Part shown: positions 25,628-34,851 of the stretch, piece by piece
Numbering within the stretch: the stretch's first letter is position 1
How the letters are laid out: each line of letters begins with the position of its first letter
From: UBA1422 sp041752735
GTDB lineage: Bacteria > Bacillota > Clostridia > Peptostreptococcales > Anaerovoracaceae
Direction: 5' to 3'
Length of the DNA stretch: 64,000 nt
NCBI GenBank assembly: GCA_041752735.1
Contig: JBGSVW010000020.1
Coordinates: 62,001 to 126,000, forward strand
Position numbers and translations under genes: made by a program
Notes under the pieces: model-generated
What the model was told of the DNA's origin: nothing
Seen by the model: the letters and a program-made list of their open reading frames with translations, nothing else
The model's database searches: none

Positions 25628-26491
25628 TTATTTATTCACCATTGTGCCAATTCCTGTGTCGGTGAAAACTTCCAAAAGTAAAGAGTGTGAAATGTTTCCG
25701 TTGATGATATGGGCACGGTCCACGCCGCTTTCCACGGCACGCATGCAAGCTTGCAGTTTAGGCAACATACCTCCCTGAACAACGCCTTTTTCAATTAGCT
25801 CCAATCCTTGAGAGGCAGAGAATCTGCTAAGTAGCGTTTTAGGATCTTTAGGGTTGGTCTGAATGCCATCTACATCGGTCATGAAAACGATTTTTTCCGC
25901 TTTCAGAGCGGCCGCCACTTCCCCAGCTGCGGTATCCGCATTGATGTTGTATTTTTCTCCGTCCGGACCAATGCCGATTGGCGCAATGACGGGGATATAG
26001 TCCAATTTCATCATGGCTTCCAACAGCTTTACGTTGATTTTGGTCACATGTCCCACGTGCCCCAGATCAATGCCATCTACGACAGCCATTTTTTCTGCTT
26101 CGATCAACTTTGCCGAAATTCCGGAAAGCCCCACAGCCTGAGCACCCATTTTGTTCAGCATCGACACCAGATTGGTATTGACCTGACCAATCAGGACCAT
26201 GGCTGCCACATCGATGGTATCGTCATCGGTGATGCGTAAGCCGTTATGGAATTTGGATTCCACGTTTAATTTACTCAGCATTTCGTTGACTGCAATGCCA
26301 CCTCCGTGGACGATGATGGGATGCATACCCACATATTTCAGTAAGGTGATATCCAGCAAAATGGACTCTACTGTATCATCGTCTCCCATGGCTGAGCCGC
26401 CATACTTGACCACGATGGTTTTATTCTTAAAAAGTTGGATATAAGGCAGCGCCTCCATTAAGAGTTCTGCTCGTTCGACTAATTTTTTCAT
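25628..26491 (-). CDS. argB: Acetylglutamate kinase
   Basis: ArgB phosphorylates N-acetylglutamate in arginine synthesis. The 287-residue protein has the amino-acid-kinase fold with VVKYGGSAMGDD at the N-terminus, PIIVHGGGIAVNEML, the acetylglutamate-binding FHNGLRITDD, and NINADTAAGEVAAALKAEK with VFMTDVDGI near the nucleotide site. Length and motifs are standard. The open frame extends to 26569, but TTGGAGAAGAAAC precedes the ATG at 26491. argC lies 90 bp upstream and the GNAT gene directly downstream, forming a partial arginine operon; argJ, argD and argF are not here. Confidence 0.95.
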   Translation of the reverse strand: MKKLVERAELLMEALPYIQLFKNKTIVVKYGGSAMGDDDTVESILLDITLLKYVGMHPIIVHGGGIAVNEMLSKLNVESKFHNGLRITDDDTIDVAAMVLIGQVNTNLVSMLNKMGAQAVGLSGISAKLIEAEKMAVVDGIDLGHVGHVTKINVKLLEAMMKLDYIPVIAPIGIGPDGEKYNINADTAAGEVAAALKAEKIVFMTDVDGIQTNPKDPKTLLSRFSASQGLELIEKGVVQGGMLPKLQACMRAVESGVDRAHIINGNISHSLLLEVFTDTGIGTMVNK

Positions 26492-26581
26492 GTTTCTTCT
26501 CCAATAGTATATTTCAAGTCTGGCTACTGCCGCCGGCCGGATGCCCGGCCGACACAATGTAACCAGCATACTGAGTTGGGC

Positions 26582-27643
26582 TTATAAATACCAGGCAGGG
26601 GTTCTTAATCCAATGGTTTGATCCAGTCCGAACAGCAAGTTCATATTCTGGATTGCCTGGCCTGCTGCACCTTTGATTAAATTATCGATGACCGATGTGA
26701 TAATAATTCGATTCACCCGTCTGTCTATGACAAATCCCAGATGAAAGCTGTTGGAACCAACCACATGAGACAGCTCAGGCATGACGCCTGGTGGATTGAT
26801 ATAAACAAAAGGTCTACCCCCGTAGTATTGTCTGTAGATTGTTGTTACTTCTTGCTCTGCATCCGGACCAAATGCCTTGGCAGGTGTTGCGTAAATGGTG
26901 GATAAAATCCCCCTTTTTACAGGAAGCAAGTGAGGAGTAAATGAAATATTAACCTGACCAGCAACGTTCCCTGGCAAATGGTAGCTTAGTTGCTCTTCGA
27001 TTTCCGAGGTGTGCCGGTGGGTACCAACACCATAGGCTTTAAAGTTTCCGGAAACCTGAGAAAATTGGTTGGCATGGGCCAAGTGGTTACCGGCGCCACT
27101 GATGCCGGATTTGGCATCAATGATGATGCTAGAAGGCTCGATAAAGCCTGTTTCCACCAAAGGAATCAATGACAGTAATGAACAAGTAGTATAGCAACCG
27201 GGATTTGCAACAAGAGAAGCCTTGGCAATCCGATCTTCGTATATTTCACATAAACCGTATACTGCATGTCTCAAAAGATCCGGACAACAGTGGTCCACGT
27301 GGTAGGTTTCTTCGTATAAGCTTTGAGACTGATATCTGAAGTCCGCCGAAAGGTCGATGACTTTCAATCCATGGGCAAGCAGACCTTCTGCCATTGGCGC
27401 GCTTTTGCCGTGGGGCAATGCCAAGAAAACCACATCGCAGTTAGATGCAAGCCGAACCTCATCATAGGAAGAAAGGATTAGGGGTGAAAACCCTTTAAAA
27501 GATGGGAAAATTTCATCCAGCCGTTTTCCTTGATGGCTGGATGAAACAAGCTCCACTACCTGAGCGGCAGGGTGCTGCATAAGTATTCTAACTAATTCTT
27601 CGGCCACAAAACCTGTGGCACCAACGATTCCGACACGTATCAT
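26582..27643 (-). CDS. argC: N-acetyl-gamma-glutamyl-phosphate reductase
   Basis: ArgC reduces acetylglutamyl phosphate to the semialdehyde with NADPH. The 353-residue protein has the Rossmann start MIRVGIVGATGFVAEELVRIL, PHGKSAPMAEGLL, and the catalytic cysteine C150 in ANPGCYTTCSL. The ORF can be extended to 27667, but AAAGGAAACGAGC precedes the ATG at 27643. It is first in the argC-argB-GNAT unit. The 65 bp before the OFA transporter stop hold a possible promoter, but I see no clear arginine-repressor box. Confidence 0.95.
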   Translation of the reverse strand: MIRVGIVGATGFVAEELVRILMQHPAAQVVELVSSSHQGKRLDEIFPSFKGFSPLILSSYDEVRLASNCDVVFLALPHGKSAPMAEGLLAHGLKVIDLSADFRYQSQSLYEETYHVDHCCPDLLRHAVYGLCEIYEDRIAKASLVANPGCYTTCSLLSLIPLVETGFIEPSSIIIDAKSGISGAGNHLAHANQFSQVSGNFKAYGVGTHRHTSEIEEQLSYHLPGNVAGQVNISFTPHLLPVKRGILSTIYATPAKAFGPDAEQEVTTIYRQYYGGRPFVYINPPGVMPELSHVVGSNSFHLGFVIDRRVNRIIITSVIDNLIKGAAGQAIQNMNLLFGLDQTIGLRTPAWYL

Positions 27644-27732
27644 GCTCGTTTCCTTTGAGTATAACAAGATGTATAATATTCATTATTACGCATGATTATA
27701 CATTAAGGAAGGGTTGGGTGTCAACGGAATCT

Positions 27733-29004
27733 TTATTTATTTTGGGTGCGCGTCATTTTCTTTAATACCAGTAACAAGCCCAGTCCTACCATAGCACAAA
27801 CTGCTGCAATGGTGAAAGCAGGATACATCAGAGTGATATCGGTGGCTGCTAAATTCTTATAATAGCCGGCAATTTGCGATGCAATGACGGCTCCTGCGCC
27901 GAAACCCAACAACACAAATCCGTAATTGGCTGCCATGTGTTTTGGTCCAAACAAGTCTGCCGTAAGGGAGGGGAAGTTGCTAAGCAGCCCGCCATAGAAG
28001 AAACCGATTAAACCAATAATCAGGAATATCCAGTTGCCATCGGCTTTGCTTACGAGTAGGGAGAGCACTGCGTTTCCGATTAAAATAACCATGATGATAT
28101 TAATTCGTCCAAACTTATCTGAGAGCATGCCCCAAATCAAACGCCCTGCCGAGTTGAACACAGAAATTAGCAAAACACCAATTGTAGCGGTTTCTGTCAA
28201 GCCTTTGGCCACCGCAATGGGCTTGGCAAAGCCAATCATCATCAGTCCACCCATGCATGCCAGCATGAAGATAATGGTAATCAGATAATATGCCGGTTGC
28301 CGAAACATTTGGGTTGGAGACATTTCTTGACCCAACCGCGGTGCAGTAATCTGGCGATTGGACGAGTCGGAGCCGGCAACTTCTTCGGTGACAGGTGGTG
28401 CGGGCGGGTTTTTCATGAAAAAACCACCGGTGGTGCAAACCACAAGGAAAATGCCACCCAAGACCAGGAATGTGCCGGATTCACCAACACCTTGCCCTCC
28501 AAAGACAACAATAAAGTATTCAATGACTGGTGTGAATACAACGCCACCAAAACCTAAAGCTGAAACAATAAACCCGGTGACCAATCCCTTTTTCTCTGGG
28601 AACCACTTCTGGACACAGGCTATGGTGGGAGAATAGATGAAACCCATTCCGGTTCCGCCCAGTACGCCATAGGTTAGCCATAGCAACCACGGGTATTCAG
28701 CGGTCGCCAGAGAAGCCAGCGAAAAGCCGGCACCAAGAATCACGCCTCCGATCATAATAACAGTTCGGGTGGAAAAGGTGGTAGCAAGTTTCCCACCGAT
28801 CCCGCTGGTCAGACTTAAGACTGCCAGTAGCAATGAGAAAGAAAGTCCTGCAGCGGCATTATCACCGCCAAAGATGGTATTGGCAACACCTGTCTGGAAA
28901 ACACTCCAGACATATGCGGTCCCCATGCAAAGCTGCACAGCAATTGCCGCGGCCAAAGTTATATAACGTTGCCGTGACTTGGTTGTAACGATTTGTGAAT
29001 TCAT
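27733..29004 (-). CDS. MFS transporter, oxalate/formate antiporter (OFA) family
   Basis: This 423-residue protein has twelve hydrophobic segments and OFA-type blocks: MGTAYVWSVFQTGVAN in segment 1, a motif region GIGGKLATTFSTR, GVLGGTGMGFIYSPTIACVQKWFP and NSAGRLIWGMLSDKFGRINI. OFA members exchange or import small organic acids; the substrate is not readable here. TAAGGAGG precedes the ATG at 29004. It lies upstream of argC on the same strand and is probably a separate unit. The gap 29005-29331 (327 bp) holds its promoter region and the fab operon promoter and operator. Confidence 0.88.
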   Translation of the reverse strand: MNSQIVTTKSRQRYITLAAAIAVQLCMGTAYVWSVFQTGVANTIFGGDNAAAGLSFSLLLAVLSLTSGIGGKLATTFSTRTVIMIGGVILGAGFSLASLATAEYPWLLWLTYGVLGGTGMGFIYSPTIACVQKWFPEKKGLVTGFIVSALGFGGVVFTPVIEYFIVVFGGQGVGESGTFLVLGGIFLVVCTTGGFFMKNPPAPPVTEEVAGSDSSNRQITAPRLGQEMSPTQMFRQPAYYLITIIFMLACMGGLMMIGFAKPIAVAKGLTETATIGVLLISVFNSAGRLIWGMLSDKFGRINIIMVILIGNAVLSLLVSKADGNWIFLIIGLIGFFYGGLLSNFPSLTADLFGPKHMAANYGFVLLGFGAGAVIASQIAGYYKNLAATDITLMYPAFTIAAVCAMVGLGLLLVLKKMTRTQNK

Positions 29005-29194
29005 AATTGCATCCTCCTTATAAAAAAACCGCCTATGCCAGCTTGCATAAGTGGAAAGAGAGACTTCATCATTTCTCGGTTTAGCGATTTAAAGCGATAC
29101 TTTTCATTCATAGTACCATAATCCGGGGTAATGTCAACAAATAGTTTGATAAAACCATCTAATAGGAAGCCTTTTACTTTTGGGTACATAAGCA

Positions 29195-29223
29195 TTGACA
29201 TATTATTTATGCTGTGTTAGTAT
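29195..29223 (+). promoter_or_regulatory. Sigma-A promoter of the fatty acid synthesis operon
   Basis: A perfect TTGACA at 29195-29200, a 17-bp spacer and TAGTAT at 29218-29223 predict a start near 29230. Confidence 0.75.
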
Positions 29224-29235
29224 AACGGCGTGGTA

Positions 29236-29252
29236 TTAGTTAGACAAACTAA
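29236..29252 (+). promoter_or_regulatory. Palindromic operator candidate for the FabT-like repressor
   Basis: TTAGTT, five bases, then AACTAA, starting about 6 bp after the predicted transcription start. This is where an autorepressor would act. It resembles other FabT sites only loosely (AT-rich with AGTT/AACT half sites). Confidence 0.5.
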
Positions 29253-29331
29253 ATAATAAACTGACCAACGCCATGCAACCATATTTGAGATGTATCGAAC
29301 ATTGGAGGTGCCCTCTGAGGGCAGAAAAAAC

Positions 29332-29778
29332 ATGAATGATTTTGAATCAAACCTGAACGAGCTTTTGGTAGATACGTTCAACAACATTCTGAAACTGGAA
29401 GAAAGCTACATTAAAAGATTTGCCGAGAACCCCATTACCATCAGCGAAGCCCATTTGCTGGAGGCCATCGGGAAACAACGGGGCAACGCCTCCGTTGGAA
29501 CCATTGCCACGGAACTGGGCGTCACCATGCCTACAGCAACTGTAGCAATTAAAAAGCTGGAAGGACGAGGCTTTGTGGCGAAAGACACCTGCGCAGAGGA
29601 TGGCCGAAAAGCCATTATCAGCCTGACGGAGCTTGGCAAGAAAGTCAATCGAACCCATGAACTGTTTCATGAAATCATGGTTCGCAACATTAGCAAAGAG
29701 TTTGAACCCCACGAGCAGGAAGAACTCCTGAAGGCGGTTAAAAAACTCAGCGATTTTTTTCAAAGGAAAACAAGGTAA
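29332..29778 (+). CDS. fabT: MarR-family repressor of fatty acid synthesis (FabT-like)
   Basis: This 148-residue MarR protein has a winged helix ISEAHLLEAIGKQRGNASVGTIATELGVTMPTA-type core with wing KDTCAEDGRKAIISLTELGKK. As the first gene of the elongation operon it fits FabT, which represses fab genes when bound to acyl-ACP. The first usable ATG with protein-like sequence is 29332. The upstream frame to 29290 includes a GCCCTC/GAGGGC hairpin that may affect translation, and the ribosome site is weak. fabH follows 6 bp after the stop. Confidence 0.82.
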   Translation: MNDFESNLNELLVDTFNNILKLEESYIKRFAENPITISEAHLLEAIGKQRGNASVGTIATELGVTMPTATVAIKKLEGRGFVAKDTCAEDGRKAIISLTELGKKVNRTHELFHEIMVRNISKEFEPHEQEELLKAVKKLSDFFQRKTR

Positions 29779-29784
29779 GCATAA

Positions 29785-30741
29785 ATGAGCATAAAAATAA
29801 TTGCAACAGGCAGCGCGTTGCCTAAAAAAGCATTGAGCAACACGGAATTGGCTGAACTGGTGGATACCAATGATGAGTGGATTAGGTCGCGAACAGGGAT
29901 CTCAAGTCGGTACGTTTGCACCGATGAAACCATTTCGGATCTGGCAGCAAGCGCTGCGGAAAAAGCCCTGGCAAAATCGGGCTTGAAGGTGGAAGACATT
30001 GACCTGATTCTCTGCTCCACCATTTCCGGGGACTATACCACCCCATCCCTTTCCTGCATCGTCGGGCTTCGTCTTGGAGCCAAGTGTGCCGCTTTTGATT
30101 TGAATGCAGCCTGCGCAGGATTTACCTTCGCATTGGATGTGGCAGCGGCTTACATTGAAACTGATCGAGCCAAAAACGTGTTGATTGTAGCGGCAGAAAT
30201 GATGTCCAAGCATATTGATTGGACCGACCGTAATACCTGTGTCCTTTTCGGAGATGGCGCCGGTGCTGCAATAGTCACCAAAGGCAATGCCCTGAAATAC
30301 ATGCATATCCTGGCTGAACCCAATATCCCCTTTCTTTATCTGGAAGGAAAGACAGGCAACAGTCCATTTTACAAGCATAATGTAAACGAAGGATACCTGA
30401 AGATGGACGGACAAGAAGTTTTCAAGTTCGCCGTCACCATGATTGAACGGGAAGTCAAAGCCGCGGTGGCAGCCCTGGGTATCACCAAAGATGATATCGA
30501 CTTCTACGTTTTACATCAGGCAAACATGCGGATATTGAAAACTGCTCAGGATCGGCTCAAAGAGCCTGAATCCAAATTCCCTTCCAATATCCACGATACA
30601 GGCAACATGTCCTCAGCTACCATTCCGGTGCTGTTGGATCAGCTATTGGATGAGGGGAAAATCAAAAAAGGTGACACCCTGTTTATGTCCGCCTTCGGGG
30701 CAGGACTTACTGCAGGCAGCTGTGTTATGGTATGGGAGTAA
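29785..30741 (+). CDS. fabH: Beta-ketoacyl-ACP synthase III
   Basis: FabH condenses acetyl-CoA or a branched acyl-CoA with malonyl-ACP to start fatty acid chains. The 318-residue protein has the thiolase fold with catalytic C110 in DLNAACAGFTF, the His in FYVLHQANMRIL and the Asn in NIHDTGNMSSATIPVLL. The last motif differs slightly from the usual NxxGNTSAAS; otherwise it is standard. It lies between fabT and acpP. Confidence 0.95.
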   Translation: MSIKIIATGSALPKKALSNTELAELVDTNDEWIRSRTGISSRYVCTDETISDLAASAAEKALAKSGLKVEDIDLILCSTISGDYTTPSLSCIVGLRLGAKCAAFDLNAACAGFTFALDVAAAYIETDRAKNVLIVAAEMMSKHIDWTDRNTCVLFGDGAGAAIVTKGNALKYMHILAEPNIPFLYLEGKTGNSPFYKHNVNEGYLKMDGQEVFKFAVTMIEREVKAAVAALGITKDDIDFYVLHQANMRILKTAQDRLKEPESKFPSNIHDTGNMSSATIPVLLDQLLDEGKIKKGDTLFMSAFGAGLTAGSCVMVWE

Positions 30742-30785
30742 TTCCATTCATATATAAATTGAAACAAACTTATGGAGGTAACAAC

Positions 30786-31004
30786 ATGTTATTAGAAAGA
30801 ATTGTAGATACTCTGAAAGAGTATACTGGTAAAACCGAATTAGTCATCACGGAAGACACTTCCTTTGAAGAATTGGAAATGGACTCTTTGGATATCGTAG
30901 AGCTGGCCATGAAGATAGAAGACGAATTCAACGTCAACATCGAAATGAGCGAGAACATTAAAACTGTTGGCGATTTGCTGCACATTATAGAGAAGGCATC
31001 CTAA
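30786..31004 (+). CDS. acpP: Acyl carrier protein
   Basis: This 72-residue acidic protein has the phosphopantetheine site ELEMDSLDIVEL (S34). It carries the growing acyl chain on all Fab enzymes. The open frame extends upstream into fabH, but TATGGAGGTAACAAC precedes the ATG at 30786. fabK starts at the base after its stop. Confidence 0.95.
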   Translation: MLLERIVDTLKEYTGKTELVITEDTSFEELEMDSLDIVELAMKIEDEFNVNIEMSENIKTVGDLLHIIEKAS

Positions 31005-31952
31005 ATGATTAAAACACCACTTTGCGATCTGCTGGGTATTGAATATCCCATCTTGCAAGGCGGAATGGCCTGGGTAGCTGACGCCAAGTTGGCTGCCTCG
31101 GTCTCCAACGCAGGGGGGCTGGGCATCATTGCAGCAGGCAATGCACCGGCGGATTATGTGAGAAAAGAAATACAAAAGGCAAAAACCCTGACGGATAAAC
31201 CGTTTGGCGTCAATGTCATGCTTTTAAGCCCCTTTGTTGAAGAGGTGGCCAGCATTGTTGCGGAAGAAAAGGTTGCGGTGGTTACCACCGGTGCCGGTAA
31301 TCCGGGCAAATACATGAAACCATGGTTGGCTGCAGGCATCAAAGTGATTCCTGTGGTTCCTTCCACTGCATTTGCCAAGCTCTTTGAGCGGGCTGGTGCA
31401 TCTGCGGTCATCGCAGAAGGTGGCGAAAGCGGCGGACATGTAGGCGACGTAACCACCATGACTCTTGTTCCCCAAGTGGTTGATACGGTAAGCATTCCGG
31501 TCATCGCCGCTGGTGGCATCGGAGACGGACGGGGTATTGCGGCATCTCTGATGCTAGGAGCTGTCGGCGTTCAGGTCGGCACACGTTTTTTGGTTGCGGA
31601 TGAATGTAGCATTCACCGTAATTATAAGGATATGGTTCTGCAAGCCAAGGATATTAGCACCATCTCAACAGGCAAACGATTGGGACATCCGGTTCGAGCC
31701 TTTAAGACTGCATTTTCCAAAACGTTCTTTTCCAAAGAATACGATCCAACGGTCACCAATGAAGAGTTGGAGAAATTCGGTGAAGGTGCCCTAAGACTGG
31801 CTGTTGTTGATGGCGATGAACAGCGAGGCTGTTTCATGGCCGGCCAAATTGCAGGCCTGGTCAACAAAGAGCAAACCGCAAAAGAGATCATCGAAGAAAT
31901 GTTCTGCGAAGCGGAGGCTTTATTGAATGGAGCTACCAAATGGGTAAAATAG
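31005..31952 (+). CDS. fabK: FMN-dependent enoyl-ACP reductase II
   Basis: This 315-residue TIM-barrel flavoprotein of the nitronate monooxygenase-like fold has LGIEYPILQGGMAWVA at the start, GNPGKYMKPWLAAGIKVIPV, AEGGESGGHVGDV and IAAGGIGDGRGIAASLMLGA for FMN phosphate binding. FabK reduces trans-2-enoyl-ACP with NAD(P)H in place of triclosan-sensitive FabI; no fabI is in the window. It overlaps fabD by 13 bp. The stop is TAG. Confidence 0.93.
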   Translation: MIKTPLCDLLGIEYPILQGGMAWVADAKLAASVSNAGGLGIIAAGNAPADYVRKEIQKAKTLTDKPFGVNVMLLSPFVEEVASIVAEEKVAVVTTGAGNPGKYMKPWLAAGIKVIPVVPSTAFAKLFERAGASAVIAEGGESGGHVGDVTTMTLVPQVVDTVSIPVIAAGGIGDGRGIAASLMLGAVGVQVGTRFLVADECSIHRNYKDMVLQAKDISTISTGKRLGHPVRAFKTAFSKTFFSKEYDPTVTNEELEKFGEGALRLAVVDGDEQRGCFMAGQIAGLVNKEQTAKEIIEEMFCEAEALLNGATKWVK

Positions 31953-32854
31953 CATTTGTTTTTGCCGGTCAAGGCGCGCAAAAGCCCGGCATGGGCAAGG
32001 AATTATATGAAGAATGTCCGGCGGCTAAAGAAGTATTTGATGCCTGTGAAGCCAAACGGACCGGGACTCTTGCCCTTTGTTTTGAAGGACCTCAAGAAGA
32101 ACTGAACCTGACCAACAACACCCAACCCTGTTTGTTTGCCATGGATTTGGCTTGTGCCAAAGCCTTAAACAGCATGGGCGTGTTTGCGGATGGGGCGGCG
32201 GGATTTTCTCTGGGAGAAATTCCTGCGCTTTCTTGTTCCGGGTTGCTTGACATGGAACAGGCCTTTGAATTGGTCAGGGTCCGTGGCGATGCTATGCATT
32301 GGGCGGGTACTCAAAACAAAGGCGAGATGTATGCAGTCCTAAAACTGTTGGATACAGAAGTGGAAACAATTTGTAACGGCATCGATGATGCCTGGCCTGT
32401 AAATTTCAACTTTGATAGGCAGACCGTGGTAGCATGCACAGAAGCGGTCGGACCGACTCTGGTGGACAAAATCACAGAAGCCGGCGGCGATGCACGGAAA
32501 TTACCGGTCAGTGGTGCATTCCATAGCCCTTTGATGGCGCCTGCAAGGACCGCATTGAAAGCGAAGGTGGAGAAACTGAGTTTTTCCAAAATGGAAATCC
32601 CCCTTTATGCAAATGTGACGGCAGCAATTTACGAAGATCCCAAAGAACTTTTGGTGGAACAGTTGACCCATGCCGTACAATGGAAAAAAACCATCGAAAA
32701 TATGATTGCCGACGGCTTTGACACTTTTATTGAAGTTGGTGCCGGCAGAACCCTTTCAGGGTTCATTAGAAAAATAAATCCTGAGGTCAGGACTTTGAAT
32801 GTCAACGATATGAGCAGCCTCCGGAACACAGTAACGGAGGTATTAGGTGCTTAA
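31940..32854 (+). CDS. fabD: Malonyl-CoA:ACP transacylase
   Basis: This 304-residue acyltransferase has the start IAFVFAGQGAQKPGMGKELY, the nucleophile S90 in GFSLGEIPALS, and the catalytic His in VSGAFHSPLMAPA. It moves malonyl groups from CoA to ACP. The ATG lies inside the end of fabK and the gene overlaps fabG by 8 bp, so the genes are tightly coupled. Confidence 0.95.
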   Translation: MGKIAFVFAGQGAQKPGMGKELYEECPAAKEVFDACEAKRTGTLALCFEGPQEELNLTNNTQPCLFAMDLACAKALNSMGVFADGAAGFSLGEIPALSCSGLLDMEQAFELVRVRGDAMHWAGTQNKGEMYAVLKLLDTEVETICNGIDDAWPVNFNFDRQTVVACTEAVGPTLVDKITEAGGDARKLPVSGAFHSPLMAPARTALKAKVEKLSFSKMEIPLYANVTAAIYEDPKELLVEQLTHAVQWKKTIENMIADGFDTFIEVGAGRTLSGFIRKINPEVRTLNVNDMSSLRNTVTEVLGA

Positions 32855-33611
32855 TAATAAAACTGCCGTCATCACCGGCGGTGCCAAAGGAATTGGTAAA
32901 GCCATTTCCCTGACAATGGCGAAACAAGGTGCTAAGATTGCATTAATCTATTCGGGCAGCGAGGAAGCCGCTCGGGAAGTTTGTGCTACCATAAATCAGT
33001 TGGGCGGACAAATTACCGGGGAAACTGCACCCCGTGCAATCGCTTACCGCTGCAATGTGGCGGATTACCAACAGGTGAAAGCCACTTGTCAGGCCATTTT
33101 GGACGACTTCGGCACGGTGGACATTCTGGTCAACAACGCTGGAATCACCAAGGACAACTTGATACTAAGAATGTCCGAAACAGAATTCGATGACGTTTTG
33201 GATGTGAATCTAAAAGGTTCCTTCAATATGATTCAGGTTCTTTCAAAAACCATAATGAGATCTCCCGCCGGTCGGATAATAAACATTGCTTCCGTCAGCG
33301 GTATCATAGGTAACCCGGGACAAGCCAACTATTCTGCCTCTAAGGCAGGACTTATCGGTCTGACGAAGACTGTGGCAAAAGAACTGGCACCCCGCAAGGT
33401 TACTGCCAATGTCATTGCGCCTGGATTTATACAGACGGATATGACAGAGAATCTACCCCAATCCGTTAAGGATTATGCCAATACCGTGGTTCCACTCAAG
33501 CGAATGGGAACACCGGAAGAGGTTGCCAACCTTGCTGCTTTCCTGGCATCGGACCAGGCTGCTTTCATTACCGGAGAGGTAATCAAAGTCGACGGCGGCA
33601 TGTGCATGTAG
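32847..33611 (+). CDS. fabG: 3-oxoacyl-ACP reductase
   Basis: This 254-residue short-chain dehydrogenase uses NADPH to reduce 3-ketoacyl-ACP. It has the cofactor loop TGGAKGIGKAI (residues 10-20), NNAG at 96-99, and catalytic S149, Y162 and K166 in SVSG and NYSASKAG. The start is GTG at 32847 with GGAGG 6 bp upstream, inside the fabD end. The stop is TAG, and fabF starts 11 bp later. Confidence 0.95.
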   Translation: MLNNKTAVITGGAKGIGKAISLTMAKQGAKIALIYSGSEEAAREVCATINQLGGQITGETAPRAIAYRCNVADYQQVKATCQAILDDFGTVDILVNNAGITKDNLILRMSETEFDDVLDVNLKGSFNMIQVLSKTIMRSPAGRIINIASVSGIIGNPGQANYSASKAGLIGLTKTVAKELAPRKVTANVIAPGFIQTDMTENLPQSVKDYANTVVPLKRMGTPEEVANLAAFLASDQAAFITGEVIKVDGGMCM

Positions 33612-33622
33612 GAGGAACGAAC

Positions 33623-34849
33623 ATGAAAAGAGTAGTAATTACAGGAATGGGATGCGTCACCCCAGTGGGCAACGACGTGGACTCTTTTTGGACAAGCATC
33701 ATAAATGGAAAGCACGGATTCGGAGAAATCACCAAGTTCGATGCATCGGAAATGAAAGTGAAGATTGCCGCTGAGGTAAAAGATTTTCAGCCCGAAAATT
33801 ACATTGTAAAAAATGAGATCAAACGGACGGATTTGTATAGCCAGTATGCCATTGCCGCAGCAACACAGGCAATGGAGGAAAGTGGAATTGTTGGTAAAAT
33901 TGCGCCGGAACGCCTGGGTGTATATGTCAGCTCAGGAATTGGTGGCATGAACACCTTCGAAACCGAAGCTGAAAAAAATTTCACCCGTGGACCATCAAGG
34001 ATTTCTCCTCTTTTTATTCCCATGATGATTGCCAACATCGCTGCTGCATTGGTAGCGATCATGTATAATGCACAAGGCCCTTGCCTACCGGTGGTTACAG
34101 CATGCGCAACAGGGACACATTCCATTGGGGAGGCGTTCCGTGTTATTAAGCACGGGTATGCCGATGCCATCATCGCCGGGGGAGCAGAAGCATCCATAAC
34201 CCAACTGGCGATTGGAGGGTTTACCAACATGATGGCCCTGTCAACCCGGATTGATCCCGATAACTGTTCCACGCCGTTTGACAAGCGTCGCGACGGATTT
34301 GTCATGGGAGAAGGTGCCGGGGTTGTTGTATTGGAAGAGTATGACCATGCAGTGGCAAGAGGCGCAAACATTCTGGCAGAAATCGTTGGATACGGAAATA
34401 CATGCGATGCCTACCACATCACAGCGCCACATCCGGAAGCACAAGGTTCCGCTAAGATGATTCAATTGGCATTGGAAGAAGCGGGCATTGTGGCCAGCGA
34501 AGCGCTTTACATCAATCCACACGGAACATCCACACCTATGAATGATAAAATAGAAACCAAGGCAATCAAAGTCGCCTTGGGCGACATGGCATACAAAATC
34601 CCAATCAGTTCCACCAAGTCCATGACAGGACACATGCTGGGTGCAGCCGGTGGCGTAGAGGCCATCGTTGCCATCAAGGCATTACAAAACAATATGGTTC
34701 CCCCCACCATTGGTTACCAGGAGCCTGATGAGGATTGCGACCTGGATTACGTACCAAACAAAGCAAGGGCTGTCAACCTGGATGCTGCCATGAGTATTTC
34801 TTTGGGATTCGGCGGACACAACGCCGGCATTGTCTTCAAGAAGGTATAA
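33623..34849 (+). CDS. fabF: Beta-ketoacyl-ACP synthase II
   Basis: This 408-residue condensing enzyme has the nucleophile C161 in VTACATGTHSIGEA and catalytic His residues in NPHGTSTPMND and STKSMTGHMLGAAGG. It elongates acyl-ACP and is typical of FabF. AGGAGGAACGAAC precedes the ATG at 33623; the open frame starts slightly earlier in the fabG end. fabZ follows after 2 bp. Confidence 0.96.
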   Translation: MKRVVITGMGCVTPVGNDVDSFWTSIINGKHGFGEITKFDASEMKVKIAAEVKDFQPENYIVKNEIKRTDLYSQYAIAAATQAMEESGIVGKIAPERLGVYVSSGIGGMNTFETEAEKNFTRGPSRISPLFIPMMIANIAAALVAIMYNAQGPCLPVVTACATGTHSIGEAFRVIKHGYADAIIAGGAEASITQLAIGGFTNMMALSTRIDPDNCSTPFDKRRDGFVMGEGAGVVVLEEYDHAVARGANILAEIVGYGNTCDAYHITAPHPEAQGSAKMIQLALEEAGIVASEALYINPHGTSTPMNDKIETKAIKVALGDMAYKIPISSTKSMTGHMLGAAGGVEAIVAIKALQNNMVPPTIGYQEPDEDCDLDYVPNKARAVNLDAAMSISLGFGGHNAGIVFKKV

Positions 34850-34851
34850 AA

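Noticed and set aside
29001..29201. Short minus-strand open frame upstream of the OFA transporter
   Set aside because: It overlaps the transporter start and the fab promoter, and has no ribosome site or protein-like features.
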